From assembly GCA_964372115.1 (NCBI GenBank), contig CAYJPN010000008.1:1-64000 (forward strand): 64,000 nt of DNA, given 5' to 3'. Origin of the DNA: CG2-30-36-16 sp964372115 (lineage in GTDB: Bacteria; Bacteroidota; Ignavibacteria; Ignavibacteriales; Ignavibacteriaceae). This document shows, piece after piece, positions 46,401-54,875 of this stretch. Made by a program: the position numbers and the translations under genes. Under the pieces are notes generated by a model. It saw only the letters and a list, made by a program, of their open reading frames with translations, searched no databases and was not told the DNA's origin. Every line of letters begins with the position of its first letter. Positions within the stretch are counted from its first letter, which is position 1.

Positions 46401-46442
46401 CGAAACGATTTAATGAGACAGGTAATAAAGTTTTTACATTAG
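43437..46442 (+). CDS. large lipoprotein with N-acetylmuramoyl-L-alanine amidase-like and golvesin-like domains
   Basis: 1001 residues from ATG 43437; the frame runs back to a TTG inside the previous terminator, which is unlikely. Lipobox ILTGC. The region after about 165 (KNILLWHSHGWYY, LIPMLENAGASVFVPRE) and later LSLAFHTDAG with LLELLSHQN look like an amidase_3 zinc fold split by a golvesin/xanthan-lyase-type beta domain (YAVYISYGSTDKNVTDAKYTV). An FN3-like module and a Rossmann-like C-terminal part (NYLNNGGSIFISGAYVG) follow. It may cleave peptidoglycan or bind glycans in the periplasm or at the surface. Similar proteins are often labelled xanthan lyase without proof. Confidence 0.75.
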   Translation: MSSSAIRFYISFILFTAIILTGCSSKEIIKEEISTPAIIKLAELRKDIRTINLKLNLPSGSRVDTIIIDDAKKTIAVNFNKAVSYIPFRKKNVDDIYSFIKSYFGDDYSSYSFSIKTMGYDIKELIPNFYRDKNDYDKNRMPKLQQQRPKQIVKNISDKVDAVNGLEGKNILLWHSHGWYYSVNSNRWEWQRPRLFQTVEDLIPMSFTIPYLIPMLENAGASVFVPREIDTQINEVVVDNNSPKDEGTFYTETILDKSFEWIEPDKKGFAFGALPYPVNFNPFESGTFRTIKTSVMEIADASWMPDIPKEGEYAVYISYGSTDKNVTDAKYTVYHLGGKTEFKINQQIGCGTWIYLGKFKFAKGVNEQLGKVVLSNISTEDGVVTADAVRFGGGMGIVERNGNTSGRPKFMEGARYWLQYAGMPDTLIYNLNQTKNDYNDDYQSRAEYGNYLYGAPFGPNKDRSIRGLGIPIDLSLAFHTDAGITNNDTTIGTLAIYSLEGTDKKPVFPDGVSRIANRDLSDLIQTQIVEDLKQTFDPVWNRRQLKEDQYSESMRPNFPAVLLELLSHQNFLDMQFVLDPRFKFQAARSIYKGMLKFLSAQFNFEYVVQPLPVTHFTAQIENGKSFLTWQPTIDSLESTAAPDYYIAYTRIDNGGFDNGTAADIPEIKLNIEKGKIYSYKITAVNKGGESFPSEILSVYNSGDGKEPALIINGFDRIAPPAVVETNKFAGFINTLDAGVPDVYDIGFTGIQNNFNPASPYISNDAPGHGASNANFETKIIAGNTHDFVYIHGKSFKANSRSFVSSSNEAVWDDMLNLNNYKLVDLILGEEKETHWQKKTVDLRRGTEFESFPENFRTAITNYLNNGGSIFISGAYVGTDLFDDPKDSISINFAKDVLKFSLDADHAALAGNVFAVSSEFASINNIKFNTVLNDSIYAVEAPDAINPAKGAQTIFRYNENSFSAGTSYKQNYGVVVCGFPFETIIMEKQRNDLMRQVIKFLH

Positions 46443-46602
46443 ATTTATAAAATAAATTGGTATTGATGAAACTATTATCATGAAAATGAATCTTATGAAA
46501 GGTAAATGTAATATTGATACCTGTATGTATACTTTTATACCCCGGTATTTACACACAATAATTTTTTCATTGTACATTGTACATTATTTCGCTGACAGGT
46601 TT

Positions 46603-46959
46603 ATGAAAGAAATTAAAAGAATAAAAACTCTTGAGGAGTTTGAAGATTTAAAGAAAACTGCGATAAATAATTCAGAATTGATGCTTTTTAAGTATAGCCC
46701 TAATTGCACAATTAGTTTTGTGGGCGAAAAACTTTTCGACCGATGGTTTTCAGGGCTTTCCGAAGATACTAATATTATTTGTGCAAAAATTGATGTGCTT
46801 GCTGCAAGACCTTTAAGCCGGCACATCGCCGGTGAGTTAGATATTAAGCACGAGTCACCCCAGATGATATGGCTGAACAAAGAAGGCAAAGTTAAATGGC
46901 ACGGCAGTCATCACCGGATAACAGAAAGAACACTTGAAGAAAATTTGATGCTAAAATAA
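46603..46959 (+). CDS. ytxJ: YtxJ-like bacillithiol-system thioredoxin-fold protein
   Basis: 118 residues from ATG 46603. The frame extends to 46480, but the extension reads through AATG-type repeat DNA. The thioredoxin-like fold has a single-cysteine active site: FKYSPNCTISF (SPxC type, one cysteine), then AKIDVLAARPLSRHIAGELDIKHESPQMIWLNKEGKVKWHGSHHRIT, with the cis-proline at ESPQ. YtxJ is a candidate monothiol bacilliredoxin that would remove bacillithiol from mixed disulfides in the cytoplasm. The DinB-family protein at 15129 could be a partner in the same thiol system. It ends at a strong terminator. Confidence 0.83.
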   Translation: MKEIKRIKTLEEFEDLKKTAINNSELMLFKYSPNCTISFVGEKLFDRWFSGLSEDTNIICAKIDVLAARPLSRHIAGELDIKHESPQMIWLNKEGKVKWHGSHHRITERTLEENLMLK

Positions 46960-46999
46960 AGCTAATACATTATTCAGTTTGATTTCTCAAACAAAGATT

Positions 47000-47026
47000 A
47001 AAGGCTGTTCTATAGGAACAGCCTTT
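47000..47026. terminator. terminator between convergent ytxJ and beta-barrel genes
   Basis: AAAGGCTGTTC (47000-47010) and GAACAGCCTTT (47016-47026) form a perfect 11-bp stem with a 5-nt loop, followed on the plus strand by a T-run. Confidence 0.88.
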
Positions 47027-47029
47027 TTT

Positions 47030-47548
47030 TTATAACCTGAAGTCGACACCTACTTCGAGCCCGCCGTAGCTAATTGTTCCGAACGAAACTCTTGCAGATA
47101 GTGCAGTTTTGGGGTTTAGCCAATAACGGACACCACCCTGAAAACCAAGCCATAAACCGCCGGTTGAGGGAGTTGCATAATTTACATTTGTTCCCTGCCA
47201 ATCGACTGAACTTGTACTTATAGCAAGTACCAGCCCAACCCACGGTTCTATTTTTTCATTTTCAAGCTTGAAATAATAATTACCCTGCGCCCCAATTACC
47301 ACATTAACGTAATTCCAGCGCCCGGCATAGAATGTTTCTTTATAACTCCAATATCTAAAAATACCACCTACACCAATCGTTCCTATATCATTCAGTTTCA
47401 TTCCGTATTCGTAATTAGCTCCTAATTGAAATGTGGAGCCGAGAAATGATAACCCAACAGAAGGGCCGAGATAATGCCGCCGTGGTACTATCTGCGCAAA
47501 TGATGATGATGAGATAATTATTAAAAGTACAAAAAAATATTTTTTCAT
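47030..47548 (-). CDS. outer-membrane beta-barrel-like protein, function unknown
   Basis: 172 residues. Signal peptide ending SSFAQ (residue 19). The mature part alternates hydrophobic and polar residues with many Tyr, Trp and Gly (GLSFLGSTFQLGANYEYG, GGVRYWLNPKTALSARVSFG) and ends in a C-terminal strand VGVDFRL with a final hydrophobic residue. This is the pattern of a small eight-stranded outer-membrane barrel of the OmpX/OprF-like type. No family name is recognised. It is a single-gene unit. Confidence 0.72.
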   Translation of the reverse strand: MKKYFFVLLIIISSSSFAQIVPRRHYLGPSVGLSFLGSTFQLGANYEYGMKLNDIGTIGVGGIFRYWSYKETFYAGRWNYVNVVIGAQGNYYFKLENEKIEPWVGLVLAISTSSVDWQGTNVNYATPSTGGLWLGFQGGVRYWLNPKTALSARVSFGTISYGGLEVGVDFRL

Positions 47549-47693
47549 CTTCCGACCTTTTTCTTTTTAGATAAACAAAATTAAACTTTTAGTTTAATTA
47601 GGTCAATGAAGTTTTGAATAAACCCTTGGACTATGCCGTCTTTATGTTGGGTTTAAACTTAAATCAATACCAACAAACCGGAGGAACAACTTT

Positions 47694-48614
47694 TTATAAA
47701 GCTTTAATTATTTCACCCATTCCTGTTTCCGGAGTGGTGGGTGTAAAATTAAACCTCCTATTAAACTTACTGCTGTTAAAGTGATAATCCCTATCAAGTT
47801 GGTATGATGTATCTTTTAATTCTTTGATGATTGGAACAAAAAGTCCCAACGCACCCATTGCCCAAACTGGTATTGCCTGTATTTTTTTCTTTTGACCGAA
47901 GGCACTCATTAAAAGTTCAATCCACTCTCTTGATGTCAATTTCCCTTCGTATGTTGGGAGATGCCAAACCTGGTTATACGCATCCGGAGTATTGCCGAGC
48001 AATGCCGCTGCTTTGCCGATATCGACACTGTAAGTAAAATTGTGAAGAACATCTAATTTTCCGAGCCACTGCGGGTTTTTATTTTTAAGAAGATTGTTTA
48101 AGACGGTTTGAGTTAGGAAACTTGCATCTACATTTGGTCCGTAAAAATCGGCGCCCCTTGCTACGAGTGCCTTAATTTCGTTATTATTTACGGCATTCAT
48201 AAGCATATCAAAAATTTGAGCGCGAACTTTACCTTTTTTGCTTGACGGATTTATCGGTGTCTCTTCCGTCATGTTCGATATATAATTAGTATCGTACATA
48301 TACATATTATCTATGAACACTATTTTGGAATTGTGCTTTTTACTCAGCTCAATAAGGCTGCCCATGAACATAGGCCATTTTTGTCTCCACACTTCAGCAT
48401 TGTACTCAAAACTTACAGTAACATAAACCACTTCCGAGCCATCTATTGCCTTATCAAGCAATACCGGGTTCGATATATCCGCCGCAAAAAGCTGATCCGT
48501 CTGATTCACTTTTCTCGGATTTCTACTGACTAATTTTATATCTTTTGTATAATTAATAAGCTGCTTTGCTATTTCGGTTCCGGCAGCGCCACCCGAACCA
48601 AGTATTGTCTGCAT
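47694..48614 (-). CDS. NAD-dependent epimerase/dehydratase-family protein (extended SDR)
   Basis: 306 residues. N-terminal Rossmann motif LGSGGAAGTEIAKQL (GxxGxxG), then SRNPRKV, which suggests NADP use, and FAADISN at strand 3. The region VFIDNMYMYD has a YMYD in place of the usual YxxxK, and the catalytic lysine is not obvious, so activity may differ from classical epimerases. Similar proteins are common in Bacteroidota. It is 71 bp downstream of a second NADP-binding protein gene on the same strand, so the two may form a small redox operon. Confidence 0.78.
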   Translation of the reverse strand: MQTILGSGGAAGTEIAKQLINYTKDIKLVSRNPRKVNQTDQLFAADISNPVLLDKAIDGSEVVYVTVSFEYNAEVWRQKWPMFMGSLIELSKKHNSKIVFIDNMYMYDTNYISNMTEETPINPSSKKGKVRAQIFDMLMNAVNNNEIKALVARGADFYGPNVDASFLTQTVLNNLLKNKNPQWLGKLDVLHNFTYSVDIGKAAALLGNTPDAYNQVWHLPTYEGKLTSREWIELLMSAFGQKKKIQAIPVWAMGALGLFVPIIKELKDTSYQLDRDYHFNSSKFNRRFNFTPTTPETGMGEIIKAL

Positions 48615-48685
48615 AAATTCTCCTTACATAATTTTCTCATCAAAGTTGTCAATTCGCCAAATAATTAAGCGAATTGACCATAAAT

Positions 48686-49330
48686 TTATTTCTTTAAAAG
48701 TTTAAATGCATGTGTCCATCTGTTTTCTCTAAAACCCGGAATGCACCAGAGAATACACAATGGCTCAATAGCGCGAGCGGCTTCCGCCATGCCCATATCT
48801 TCGGTTTCCCAGTCGAATAGGTCGAGAATATTTTTGACCTCAGTCTTAGATTTATCGTTATCGCCCGCTATAAACATTGTCGGTTTTATGCCGCCGAAAT
48901 CGGGGTTAACCATAAATGCCGCCCCAACACAACTAAAAGCTTTTACAAAATTTGCTTCCGGATAATTTGATTGCAACTTTTCCATCAGCGAACTATTTTG
49001 ATCTGTAAAAAATTGAAGCACACCATTTATCGGGGGAAGTTCCGCTATGGGATTTGTTGTATCAATTACAGTTTTGCCTTTAATATTTTCTTTCCCCGCG
49101 AGTAAAAGCGCTGACTCTGCCGAAGTTCCCTTTACCGCAAGCACAACAATATCTCCGAACTTCGCGGCATCTTCAAAAGAACCTACCTTTGCGTTATCAC
49201 CGTTGTTGTTCTTCCAATCAGAAAGCTTTGCCGCATCACGCGTTCCAAGCATAACTATGTATCCGTGTTTTACAAATCCTTCACCGAGGGTTTGCGCAAC
49301 AATTCCCGAACCGATTATTCCAACTTTCAT
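48686..49330 (-). CDS. NADP-binding oxidoreductase, F420-dependent NADP reductase-like
   Basis: 214 residues. N-terminal GIIGSGIVAQTLGEGFVKHGY (GxGxxA/G type) with LGTRD at the end of strand 2, which favours NADP. DIVVLAVKG and VIDTTNPIAE follow, as in the NADPH-dependent F420 reductase (Fno) and NAD(P)-binding F420_oxidored families. Many bacterial members lack F420 and have unknown substrates; no F420 biosynthesis gene is in the window. It is cytoplasmic. It is first of a probable two-gene unit with the epimerase-like gene. Confidence 0.8.
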   Translation of the reverse strand: MKVGIIGSGIVAQTLGEGFVKHGYIVMLGTRDAAKLSDWKNNNGDNAKVGSFEDAAKFGDIVVLAVKGTSAESALLLAGKENIKGKTVIDTTNPIAELPPINGVLQFFTDQNSSLMEKLQSNYPEANFVKAFSCVGAAFMVNPDFGGIKPTMFIAGDNDKSKTEVKNILDLFDWETEDMGMAEAARAIEPLCILWCIPGFRENRWTHAFKLLKK

Positions 49331-50286
49331 ATCATTGTTCCTTGCTTTTATTGTAATGTTTAACTTTTTATAAAATGAAAACGAATATACTATTTGACGA
49401 TTTGCTTTTACTCATGAAAATTATTTTCATCGCAAAGAAAATATATTCGCTCTTTTTTTAAGAATTTTTTTTCAACTGTTTAGTAGTGGATGGTTTTTTG
49501 CAAAACAATGCATGTATAAATAACAAACATTATTGTTTTGGGCAAGACAGTAATTTGTGAATGTTGTAAGAATAATTGAAAAATTAATCGGGAAGAAATA
49601 GCTCGAATAAGATTTTATTTATCCTTACAAACCGGTATATCTTTCTGTATAACGGGTTCGTTGTTTTCGATATTATAATTAAAATTTGCTAAAGTTTGAA
49701 TAAGGAATTAATACTGATTCTTTGACAAATCTAACGGAAATAAAACATAAACCAAACGATGATTTTTTAGCGCTATACAAAATCAGCCCTATCTGCGCAT
49801 GTTTAAATATACGGCAGGATTAGAACCACTTGCTTTTTTCGTGATAAAATTTATCAAATATTTTTTTGCCTTTCCCGGGAAAATACCGGAGCCTTTGTTT
49901 ATGATTTTAATGTAAACCGGCCCTTCATCTATCACGTCATTTTTTTTACGTAAGATAATATTTTTAGAAAAGCTGAGCCAGAAGTTAGACTTACCGTACG
50001 CTCAACCTAAAAACTCTGAAGTTTACTCTGCGTAATAGATTTTTGTTTGAGCTAATGGAGTATTTTTGTTTAATTGACTTATGGTCAGTATGCCTTTCAT
50101 TTGATTTGACTTCCTTTATTTGTGTTCTTGGATGCCTAAAAGTTGACATTCTATCGAGTCATATCTTCGACATTTCTAATGTGCATTACAGCAGTAATAA
50201 TATCAAATCCCCTGCCTTGCATATTCAGGTTATTAGTATTAAGTTTGGATACTTGTTTCGCCCTTTTAAGGGCGATTTTTGTTTGT
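49331..50286. other. gene-free stretch of about 950 bp before the rimP operon
   Basis: No credible gene is seen; a 90-codon frame at 50043-50315 runs into rimP and looks non-coding. A 9-bp inverted repeat CAAAACAAT/ATTGTTTTG lies at 49501-49509 and 49532-49540. The right 300 bp, more mixed in composition, end in an intrinsic-terminator-like hairpin at 50258-50285 and could hold a leader RNA or a small RNA I cannot name. Confidence 0.5.
50258..50285 (+). promoter_or_regulatory. terminator-like hairpin directly upstream of rimP (possible attenuator)
   Basis: TCGCCCTT (50258-50265) pairs with AAGGGCGA (50268-50275) over a two-base spacer, followed by TTTTTGTTTG. It ends within 2 bp of the rimP ATG at 50287, leaving no room for a Shine-Dalgarno. 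It could terminate a short upstream RNA or control entry into the operon. Confidence 0.65.
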
Positions 50287-50742
50287 ATGAATATATTAGA
50301 AAAAAACATATATAAAATAGCAGAGGAAACAGCCGAAAAACACGGACTGTTTTTAGTCGACTTAACATTCCGCGGCGACCGCAAACGACGTATTATCGAA
50401 ATTTATGTCGATAGCGAAAAAAAAGTTACCGCTGACGATTGTGCTTTGATAAGCCGACAGATAGACGAACAACTCGAAACGCTCCCGGAACTAAATTCTG
50501 CTTACCGTCTCGATGTTTCATCACCTGGAGTTGACAGACCGCTGAAATTTTTAAAGCAGTTTCCCAAAAACCAAAACAGGAAATTTGAAGTCTCTTATAA
50601 AACCGAAGATGGCGAAAAAACTTTAACAGCAGTTCTAACCGCTGTTGAAGGAGATGAACTTCACTTTTTGGCAAATAAACAGCAGACAGTAATTAACTTT
50701 AATAACATAATAAAAGCGAACGTAATAATTAGCTTTTCTTAA
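50287..50742 (+). CDS. rimP: ribosome maturation factor RimP
   Basis: 151 residues from ATG 50287. The open frame extends to 50143, but that part translates leader DNA and a terminator-like hairpin. Family features: IAEETAEKHGLFLVDLTFRGDRKRRIIEIYVDSEK, then LISRQIDEQLETL and the conserved YRLDVSSPGVDRPLKFLKQF, with the C-terminal SH3-like domain. RimP binds the 30S precursor and helps its assembly. It is the first gene of rimP-nusA-infB-rbfA-truB, 15 bp before nusA, a conserved order. Confidence 0.93.
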   Translation: MNILEKNIYKIAEETAEKHGLFLVDLTFRGDRKRRIIEIYVDSEKKVTADDCALISRQIDEQLETLPELNSAYRLDVSSPGVDRPLKFLKQFPKNQNRKFEVSYKTEDGEKTLTAVLTAVEGDELHFLANKQQTVINFNNIIKANVIISFS

Positions 50743-50757
50743 TGGAGGAATGATAAA

Positions 50758-52005
50758 ATGAATTTCGATATTGTTGAATCTTTTTCCCAGATGGTAAAAG
50801 AAAAAGGGATTGACAAAGATGTGCTCGGCGGCATTATCGAAGAAATCTTCGGATTGCTGGTCAGAAAAAAATATGGCGAAGAAGCTGACTATGATGTTGT
50901 TGTAAACATGGATAAAGGCGATATCGAAATATTTCTGGTTAGGGAAATTGCGGAGGTTGTTGAAGATCCGAATAAACAAATTAGCATTGAAGAAGTTGAA
51001 AAACGGGGCAACTCAGAAGAACTTGAAATAGGTGAAGAGTTTGTTGAAAAAATTCAACTTGCAACTTTCGGAAGAAGGCTTATCACGCTTGCTAAGCAAA
51101 ACCTAAACCAGCGCATTCGCGAAATTGAAAAAGATATTATTTATAACGAATACAACGATTTAGAAGGCGAAATAGTTGTCGGCGATATTTACCAGATACG
51201 CAAGCATGATATTTTAGTTAACCATAATAAAAACGAACTTCTGCTGCCTCGTAACGAACAGATTCCTCACGAAAGATATAAAAAAGGGGAAACTATTCGC
51301 GGAATTGTTAAAGAAGTAAAACGCAGCAATACAGGCCCTTTAATTATTATTTCGCGTGCCGATAACCTTTTCTTAAGGAGATTATTCGAAATTGAAATAC
51401 CGGAAATTTATGACGGTATAATTGAAATAAAAGCAATTGCCCGCGAACCCGGCGAACGTGCAAAAGTTGCAGTTGAGTCGCAGGATGCCCGTATCGATGC
51501 AGTTGGCGCATGCGTCGGAATGAAGGGTGTTCGTATTCACGCAATTGTAAGAGAACTTAACAACGAAAATATCGATGTTATCAACTTTACTGAAGATCCT
51601 TATCTTTATATACAGAGATCATTAGCCCCGGCTAAATTAAAAAATATTGAGATTGACGAGATTTCGCAAAAAGCAGTAGTTACCGCCGACAGTGATCAGG
51701 TATCATTGATAGTTGGTCGTAACGGTGTTAATATTCGCCTCGCAATGAAATTGACAGGTTACGAGATTGAAATATTAAGAGAAGAAAAACCGTTCGATGA
51801 ATACGAAGATGATATCGAATTAATAGACTTAAAAGAAGAACTTGGTTCTGAAGTATACGAGTTGTTAATAAACCATCGTTACGATACTGCAATTGAAGTT
51901 CTAACCGCCGGACCTGAAAAATTAAAAGAAATTGAAGGTCTGGATGAAGAAAAAATTAACGAAATAATTGAAATAATTAAATCGCAGTTTGAAGAAGAAG
52001 AGTAG
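50758..52005 (+). CDS. nusA: transcription termination/antitermination factor NusA
   Basis: 415 residues. Order: N-terminal RNA-polymerase-binding domain (1-125), S1 domain (about 130-195, EGEIVVGDIYQIRKHDILVNH), KH1 (GACVGMKGVRIHAIVRELNNENIDVI) and KH2 (LIVGRNGVNIRLAMKLTGYEIEI), then a short helix-hairpin-helix-like tail (AGPEKLKEIEGLDEEKINEII) ending in acidic residues. It modulates pausing, intrinsic termination and antitermination in the cytoplasm. TGGAGGAATGATAAAATG gives a strong Shine-Dalgarno. The length fits Bacteroidota NusA, which lacks the two proteobacterial acidic repeats. Confidence 0.97.
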   Translation: MNFDIVESFSQMVKEKGIDKDVLGGIIEEIFGLLVRKKYGEEADYDVVVNMDKGDIEIFLVREIAEVVEDPNKQISIEEVEKRGNSEELEIGEEFVEKIQLATFGRRLITLAKQNLNQRIREIEKDIIYNEYNDLEGEIVVGDIYQIRKHDILVNHNKNELLLPRNEQIPHERYKKGETIRGIVKEVKRSNTGPLIIISRADNLFLRRLFEIEIPEIYDGIIEIKAIAREPGERAKVAVESQDARIDAVGACVGMKGVRIHAIVRELNNENIDVINFTEDPYLYIQRSLAPAKLKNIEIDEISQKAVVTADSDQVSLIVGRNGVNIRLAMKLTGYEIEILREEKPFDEYEDDIELIDLKEELGSEVYELLINHRYDTAIEVLTAGPEKLKEIEGLDEEKINEIIEIIKSQFEEEE

Positions 52006-52028
52006 TTAAAAAACAGGTAATTTTTATT

Positions 52029-54830
52029 ATGCCCGAAACCAAAGCGAAAAAACTGCGGGTCTATAAACTCGCATCAGAATATAACTTAGCAGTTGAAACA
52101 CTGATCGATTTTCTTGGAAAGAAAGGATTTGAGATAAAATCTCATATGTCCATTCTTACCGATGAGATGATTGATGCAATTTCCGATCATTTCAAGAAGG
52201 ATATTGAGAAAGCTGAAAAACACTATAAAAAAATAGAGGAGTTTCAGAAAAAGCGCGATAAAAGCAAAGTTGACGAGAAGGTAAAAGAAGATGAGAAAGT
52301 TGCGGCAGAGGCTGCAATAGCTGATCTAAGAAAAGAATCTATAGAAGAAATAGAAGAAGGCATTGAAGCCGAATCTGAAACTGTTGCCGGGGAAATTGCT
52401 GTTGAAGAAATTAAGTCGGAGGACGATACAGCCGTTAGTGTTGAAGCATCCGATGCTGAAACTATAACTTCACCCGAAGTTGAACAGCAGGTGGAAGAGG
52501 TTTCCCCTGTTGAAACACCGGTGCCTGAAGTTACAGAAACTGCGCCCGAAACAGTCGACGCTGAAAAACAAGGCGATGCTCAGGAAAAACCGGAAGGAAA
52601 GAAACCCGTTAAGACTGAAAAGCCTGCGGAAACTGCAAAAGTAGAAGAACCGGCGAAACCCAAAAAACCGATATTCGTGTCACCCAAAGAACTTGAGGCG
52701 CGTAAGAAAAAAGGTCTTACGGTAATCGGCAGAATAGATTTGGGCGTAAAGAAAAAACCTGTTGTTAAGGATGATGAAGTAGCAGCAAAATCTGAAACAT
52801 CGGGTGATAAAAAGGTTGAACCTGTTAAAAAGAAAAAGAAAGCTAAATCAAAGAAAAAAATTGTAACACCAGAACCGGAAGAATCGGCGGCTTCAAAGAA
52901 AAAGAAAAAAACTAAACGTTTTGAAATTGATCAACGTGAAGTTGATGAAGCAATCAAAAAAACTCTTCTCAGCATGGACGATGCAACCGCTCCAAACCGT
53001 GCAAATTTTAGAAAGAAAAAACGGAAAGAACGAGAAGCCGAGGAAGAAAGAATACAAGAACAACGTACATTAGATTTGAAAAAAATTACGGTAACCGAGT
53101 TTATAGCAGTAAACGAGCTTGCAAATTTAATGGGTGTTTCTGTTAGCGATGTTATTTCAAAATGTATTGGTCTTGGCTTAATGGTTTCAATAAACCAGCG
53201 TCTCGATGTCGAAACAATTACACTCGTTTCGGATGAGTTTGGCTTTGAAGTAGAATTTGAAACAGAATATACTTCCGAAGTGTTGGAAGATACTCCGGAT
53301 GATGCGGAAGATTTATTGCCGCGCAGCCCGGTTGTTACTATCATGGGTCACGTTGATCACGGTAAAACTTCACTTCTTGATTATGTCCGGCGTACAAACG
53401 TTGTTGCCGGAGAATCAGGTGGTATTACACAGCATATAGGTGCATACAAAGTTGATGTTGGGAATGGAAAAAGTATTACATTTCTCGATACCCCGGGTCA
53501 TGAGGCATTTACCGCAATGCGTGCCCGCGGCGCCCAGCTAACCGATATTGTTGTGCTTATAGTTGCAGCCGATGACGCAGTAATGCCTCAAACTGTTGAA
53601 GCCATAAATCATGCCCAGGCCGCAAATGTACCGATAGTTATAGCTATAAATAAAATTGATAAGCCCGGCGCTCACATAGACAAAATAAAACAGCAATTGG
53701 CTGATAGAAATGTGCTTGTTGAGGACTGGGGCGGTAAATATCAGTGTGTTGAAATATCTGCCAAACAAGGTTTAAACGTAGAGTCGCTTCTCGAAAGAAT
53801 TTTACTCGAAGCAGACTTACTTGATCTTAGAGCCAACCCCGATAGAATTGCACGCGGTTCGGTAGTGGAAGCCGAACTCGATAAAGGACGCGGAATTACC
53901 GCTACTGTGCTTATTCAAAAAGGTACTCTAAGCGTAGGCGATCCGTTTGTTGCCGGCGTTTATTACGGTAAAGTACGCGCAATGTTTGATGAGCGCGGTA
54001 ATAAAGTTACCGAAGCTCCGCCGTCTACTCCCGTCCAGGTATTAGGTTTTGAAGGCTTTCCGCAGGCGGGCGATACGCTTGTCGTTGTCGAGTCGGAACG
54101 AGATGCACGAGAAATCAGCATCAAACGTCAGCAGTTAAAACGCGAGCAGGATCAGAAACAGGTTCATCATATTACACTTGATGAAATTGCTCACCAGATT
54201 AGCATAGGCGGTGTTAAAGAATTACCTCTTATAGTTAAAGGTGATGTTGATGGTTCAATCGAGGCGTTATCCGATTCATTGATGAAACTTTCTAACGAAG
54301 AAGTTATTGTTAGAGTAATACACAAAGGCGTGGGTGGAATATCGGAAAGCGATGTGCTTCTTGCCGCGGCATCCGATGCAATTATTATCGGTTTCCATGT
54401 ACGTCCAAATCTTAATGCAAGAAAACTTGCCGAATCGCAGAAAGTTGATATTCGTTTGTACAGCGTTATTTATAATGCCATTAACGAAGTTAAATCGGCT
54501 CTCGAAGGATTGTTATCGCCGATACTGAATGAAGAAATTACTTCAACTATCGAAATAAGAGATACCTTCAAAGTGCCTAAAATCGGTACGGTAGCGGGCT
54601 GTTATGTACAGGACGGAAAAATTACTCGAAACAGCAAAGTACGTTTAATTCGCGAAGGTATTGTAATTCACTCAGGCGAAATTGCTTCGCTAAAACGATT
54701 CAAAGATGATGTGCGTGAAGTTGATGCCGGTTATGAATGCGGTTTGAACTTTGCAAATTTTAACGACCTTAAAGTCGGCGATATTATCGAATCGTACAAA
54801 ATTGTTGAAACGAAGAAAAAATTAGCCTAA
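52029..54830 (+). CDS. infB: translation initiation factor IF-2
   Basis: 933 residues. A short IF2_N-like segment (KLRVYKLASEYNLAVETLIDFLGKKGFEIKS) is followed by a long charged linker (about 60-310, Glu/Val/Lys/Pro-rich), a second IF2_N segment (TVTEFIAVNELANLMGVSVSDVI) and the G domain: G1 GHVDHGKTSLLD, G2 GGITQHIGAY, G3 DTPGHEAF, G4 NKID, G5 SAKQ. Domains II-IV with the C-terminal fMet-tRNA-binding barrel follow. It delivers initiator tRNA to the 30S subunit. It is 23 bp downstream of nusA. The linker is low-complexity and likely disordered. Confidence 0.97.
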   Translation: MPETKAKKLRVYKLASEYNLAVETLIDFLGKKGFEIKSHMSILTDEMIDAISDHFKKDIEKAEKHYKKIEEFQKKRDKSKVDEKVKEDEKVAAEAAIADLRKESIEEIEEGIEAESETVAGEIAVEEIKSEDDTAVSVEASDAETITSPEVEQQVEEVSPVETPVPEVTETAPETVDAEKQGDAQEKPEGKKPVKTEKPAETAKVEEPAKPKKPIFVSPKELEARKKKGLTVIGRIDLGVKKKPVVKDDEVAAKSETSGDKKVEPVKKKKKAKSKKKIVTPEPEESAASKKKKKTKRFEIDQREVDEAIKKTLLSMDDATAPNRANFRKKKRKEREAEEERIQEQRTLDLKKITVTEFIAVNELANLMGVSVSDVISKCIGLGLMVSINQRLDVETITLVSDEFGFEVEFETEYTSEVLEDTPDDAEDLLPRSPVVTIMGHVDHGKTSLLDYVRRTNVVAGESGGITQHIGAYKVDVGNGKSITFLDTPGHEAFTAMRARGAQLTDIVVLIVAADDAVMPQTVEAINHAQAANVPIVIAINKIDKPGAHIDKIKQQLADRNVLVEDWGGKYQCVEISAKQGLNVESLLERILLEADLLDLRANPDRIARGSVVEAELDKGRGITATVLIQKGTLSVGDPFVAGVYYGKVRAMFDERGNKVTEAPPSTPVQVLGFEGFPQAGDTLVVVESERDAREISIKRQQLKREQDQKQVHHITLDEIAHQISIGGVKELPLIVKGDVDGSIEALSDSLMKLSNEEVIVRVIHKGVGGISESDVLLAAASDAIIIGFHVRPNLNARKLAESQKVDIRLYSVIYNAINEVKSALEGLLSPILNEEITSTIEIRDTFKVPKIGTVAGCYVQDGKITRNSKVRLIREGIVIHSGEIASLKRFKDDVREVDAGYECGLNFANFNDLKVGDIIESYKIVETKKKLA

Positions 54831-54875
54831 CTGCTCCACGGTTAGGTTTTAATTAATGAAATATGAGATGTACCG

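Noticed and set aside
50043..50315. 90-codon frame overlapping the start of rimP
   Set aside because: It runs through the terminator-like hairpin and out of frame into rimP; composition looks non-coding.
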